Shown here piece after piece: positions 61,415-64,000 of a DNA stretch of 64,000 nt. A program made the translations under genes and the position numbers. This DNA is from Xiphias gladius (Eukaryota > Chordata > Actinopteri > Istiophoriformes > Xiphiidae). The notes below the pieces were generated by a model that worked only from the letters and a program-made list of their open reading frames with translations, made no database searches and was not told the DNA's origin. Numbering within the stretch: position 1 is the first letter of the stretch; each line of letters begins with the position of its first letter. Where the stretch lies: assembly GCF_016859285.1 (NCBI RefSeq), contig NC_053414.1, positions 24,894,530 to 24,958,529 on the forward strand, in the 5' to 3' direction.

Positions 61415-61674
61415 ATTTGATTCGCCGGGGAGGCTGCGGGCGCCCCGCCCCCCGGCCAGCGGCCCCTCCTGATTGGCCGCCGCCGTCGCCTGTCTCGGGG
61501 ACATCAGGGGAGGCACGAGTTGGCCCATAAGCCTGCGCTCGCGAGTCATCAGTGTCGGACACGTAGTGGGAACGAGCAGGTCCCGATGCACAAGTCACGG
61601 CAACCCTCGGCGGAGATGAAGGCGGACTCCGACTGGCTCTGATTTTTAACAGCCCTTTTCATTCAGGAGGTTGA
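61415..61674 (+). promoter_or_regulatory. cnnm2 promoter and leader, CpG island
   Basis: The base composition shifts sharply to GC- and CpG-rich sequence. CCCCGCCCCCC near 61444 is a GC box and GATTGGCC near 61470 is an inverted CCAAT box, both common in TATA-less promoters. A TGA immediately before the first ATG (61672-61674) closes the frame upstream. Confidence 0.6.
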
Positions 61675-63178
61675 ATGCCAATGGTTATCAATATGGCAGA
61701 GCCGTTATCCCAAGCACCCACTGCTACAAAAATGGCGTCACTTAACCGGGTCCGAGCTTTGGCGATGATTTTCCTAACTGTCACTGGCTGTTGTGTCGCC
61801 CCGACAAGTGGCAAGGAAGGGTCCGAGGAGACCGTCATCATAGGGCTCCGACTGGAGGACACGGACGACATTTCCTTCATGGATAAGGGCTACCTGCGGG
61901 TGAGCGAGCGGTCTCGGGTGAAATTGAGGGTGTACGGGCAGAACATCAACAACGAGACCTGGTCCAAAATTGCTTTCACGGAACACGAGCGGAGCCGGGC
62001 GGTTGGGAGCGTTGACAGCTCCTCGGGGGATAACCAGAGCCAAGAGGACCCGTCCGGCTCGCATCCCTGCGGCATTAGGACTTCGGATATAATTATATTG
62101 CCCAACATCATCCTGAATCGCAAGACGTCTGGAATAGTTGAAATCGAGGTCAAACCTCTGCGAAAGACGGAGAGGAGTAAGGCGTATTACCTTTGCATCG
62201 CCACCTCCACACCGGCCGTGGCCGGGATGCACGACCCGTGGACGGAGAACACTTGGATCTACCACGACGGGGATGACACCAAAGTGATAGTGGTGGAGGA
62301 GAAAAAGTTTCTGCTGCCTTTCTGGCTCCAGGTCATCTTCATCTCCATGTTGCTTTGCCTGTCGGGCATGTTCAGCGGGTTGAACCTGGGGCTCATGGCT
62401 CTGGACCCCATGGAGCTCCAGATAGTGCAGAACTGCGGCACGGAGAGGGAGAAGAATTACGCCAAGAAAATCGAGCCGGTCCGGAGCCAAGGGAATTACT
62501 TGCTTTGCTCGCTTCTGCTCGGGAACGTGTTGGTGAACACCACGCTGACCATCCTGCTGGATGATATCGCCGGCTCGGGGTTGATCGCGGTGGTCATGTC
62601 CACCATTGGAATAGTCATTTTTGGGGAAATTGTGCCCCAGGCCATCTGCTCCAGACACGGCCTCGCCGTCGGTGCCAACACCATATTCCTCACCAAGTTC
62701 TTCATGCTGCTCACCTTCCCCGCGTCCTACCCGGTGAGCAAGCTCCTGGACTACCTGCTCGGCCAGGAGATAGGAACCGTGTACAACCGGGAGAAGCTCC
62801 TGGAGATGCTGCGCGTCACGGACCCCTACAACGACCTGGTGAAGGAGGAGCTGAACATCATCCAGGGCGCGCTCGAGCTCAGGACTAAGACCGTGGAGGA
62901 CGTGATGACGCCGCTGCGAGACTGCTTCATGATCCCCGGGGACGCCACCCTCGACTTCAACACCATGTCCGAGATCATGAAGAGCGGCTACACGCGCATC
63001 CCGGTCTTCGAGGGCGAGAGGTCCAACATAGTGGATCTGCTCTTCGTCAAGGACCTGGCCTTTGTGGACCCGGATGATTGCACGCCGCTCAAAACCATCA
63101 CTAAGTTTTACAGCCACGCGTTGCATTTTGTGTTCAATGACACCAAGCTGGATGCAATGCTGGAGGAGTTTAAAAAAG
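61675..63178 (+). CDS. cnnm2: Cyclin M2, magnesium-transport protein; first coding exon only
   Basis: A single large exon encodes the first 501 residues and ends in AAAAAG at a GTGAGA donor, inside EEFKKG; the rest of the gene lies beyond the window. It closely follows human CNNM2: a signal-like segment ([11 protein letters not shown]), an extracellular domain with an N-glycosylation site at Asn93 (NET), then the DUF21 membrane domain from about residue 213 ([49 protein letters not shown]) and the first CBS motif from about residue 406 ([23 protein letters not shown]). CNNM proteins sit in the plasma membrane and control magnesium handling. Start choice is between Met1, Met3, Met7 and Met20; the first follows an in-frame stop and gives an N-terminus comparable with human. 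Paralog letter not assigned. Confidence 0.95.
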
Positions 63179-64000
63179 GTGAGACAGCTAGTTGCAGCAC
63201 CCGCATTTTTCTCCTTTATTAACTGTAAGTGTGAAAAGTTGTCAGTTGACTCTCATCAACCCCTAGACGCCTAAACATGACATGTCTGTTGTTCGAATGC
63301 CAGTTGAAAAGCTCACCGTGTAAAGGTGTCCGAAGGCTCTCTTGGCCCTCCAGTGATACAGTTAAAGTTGCACAAGCAGGTCGGCCTTTCACCTGTCCAC
63401 CCTCCCCCTAGGAGGAGGCAGGATGGACAGGTGAGTTATGTAACAGTATGTCTGGTATTGTAATAGTAGGAGCCCCAGCTCTCCCCTTCATTCTGCACTG
63501 GAATGCCTTTGCCGCTCTGCCCATCTTTAGGTCAAGTTGCGTGAGTGAATCCAAAATGTCTAAAACCTGATTTTCAGGAATAAAAGGAGGAGGAAGAGGA
63601 GGAGGAATTCTTGTCCCCTTCAAGATTTCACAAGAAAGCCCAGGTAGTGAAGGAAAAAGGGGAAGGAGGAGGAGGAGGAGGAGGAGGATGGGGTTGGTTT
63701 GGCACTTCTTATCGGGCCTGCCTCACAAAGCACTGAAGCAGCCACATCAGGAGCGAGGTGCACTTGCCACAGCCTCACTGGTCACTTCCTGTGAGAGGGA
63801 GGAGGAGGCGTCCTTATCTTTCACCATCGCTTCCATTCAGTGTTAATGTTCACACGGTCTCTTTCTCTCCCTCTCTCTCCTCCTGCTCTCTGTCTTGCTT
63901 TCCTCCTCTTACCTTGCCCTCCTCTCGTTCATTCACCCTTTCTTTTACCCCCCCCCCATCTCTCTCTGATTTGTGAATGCATTAGGACATGTGGGAATGG
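63179..64000 (+). other. Start of cnnm2 intron 1
   Basis: After the donor the sequence becomes rich in GGA/GAGGAG and TCTCTC words, for example 63655-63690 and 63860-63930. The frames here are low in complexity. I see nothing that looks like an exon before the window ends. Confidence 0.7.

Noticed and set aside
61774-63126. A 450-codon open frame on the minus strand
   Set aside because: It lies wholly antisense to the cnnm2 exon, is rich in His, Val and Gln as expected from reading that GC-rich exon backwards, and matches no family I know.

Overview
This window reads as vertebrate nuclear DNA from a ray-finned fish, probably a percomorph teleost. The evidence is intron-split genes with GT-AG borders, fish-type protein sequences, abundant CA/TA microsatellites, several Tc1/mariner copies, tRNA-derived SINEs and dispersed repeats that I recognise from percomorph genomes. 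Six protein-coding genes can be rebuilt exon by exon. Five are complete in coding sequence and the sixth runs off the right edge. The genes correspond to parts of human 10q24.

Layout: 1-23.4 kb holds no gene I can support; it is repeats plus several repeat-poor stretches that look like regulatory DNA upstream of fgf8. An fgf8-subfamily gene (five coding exons, + strand, 23772-26911) follows, then about 2.7 kb of non-coding DNA with a strong enhancer candidate. dpcd (six exons, - strand, 29591-32033) and poll (DNA polymerase lambda, eight coding exons, + strand, 33310-39230) sit head to head around a shared promoter. wbp1l (+, 40591-52760, with a probable second first exon at 43923-43949) is followed by as3mt (+, eleven exons, 55752-60096). 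The large first coding exon of cnnm2 (+, 61675-63178) and the start of its first intron end the window.

The genes do not form one pathway. Fgf8 is a secreted patterning ligand. Dpcd is a ciliogenesis factor. Poll is a repair polymerase of base-excision repair and end joining. Wbp1l is a membrane adaptor with a WW-domain ligand motif. As3mt is an arsenic methyltransferase. Cnnm2 is a magnesium-transport-linked membrane protein. What holds them together is inherited synteny: fgf8, dpcd and poll form one human 10q24 block and wbp1l, as3mt and cnnm2 another. fbxw4, cyp17a1 and borcs7, which lie between them in human, are absent here.

The most useful observations are: a conserved-looking alternative first exon of wbp1l; loss of the splice acceptor that makes the short Fgf8 isoform in mammals; two Tc1-type elements ending about 60 bases before poll exons; a Tc1 copy nested inside a larger palindromic element in a wbp1l intron; and several candidate fgf8 enhancers. 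I saw no CRISPR array, no intact transposase and no plainly new multi-gene system.
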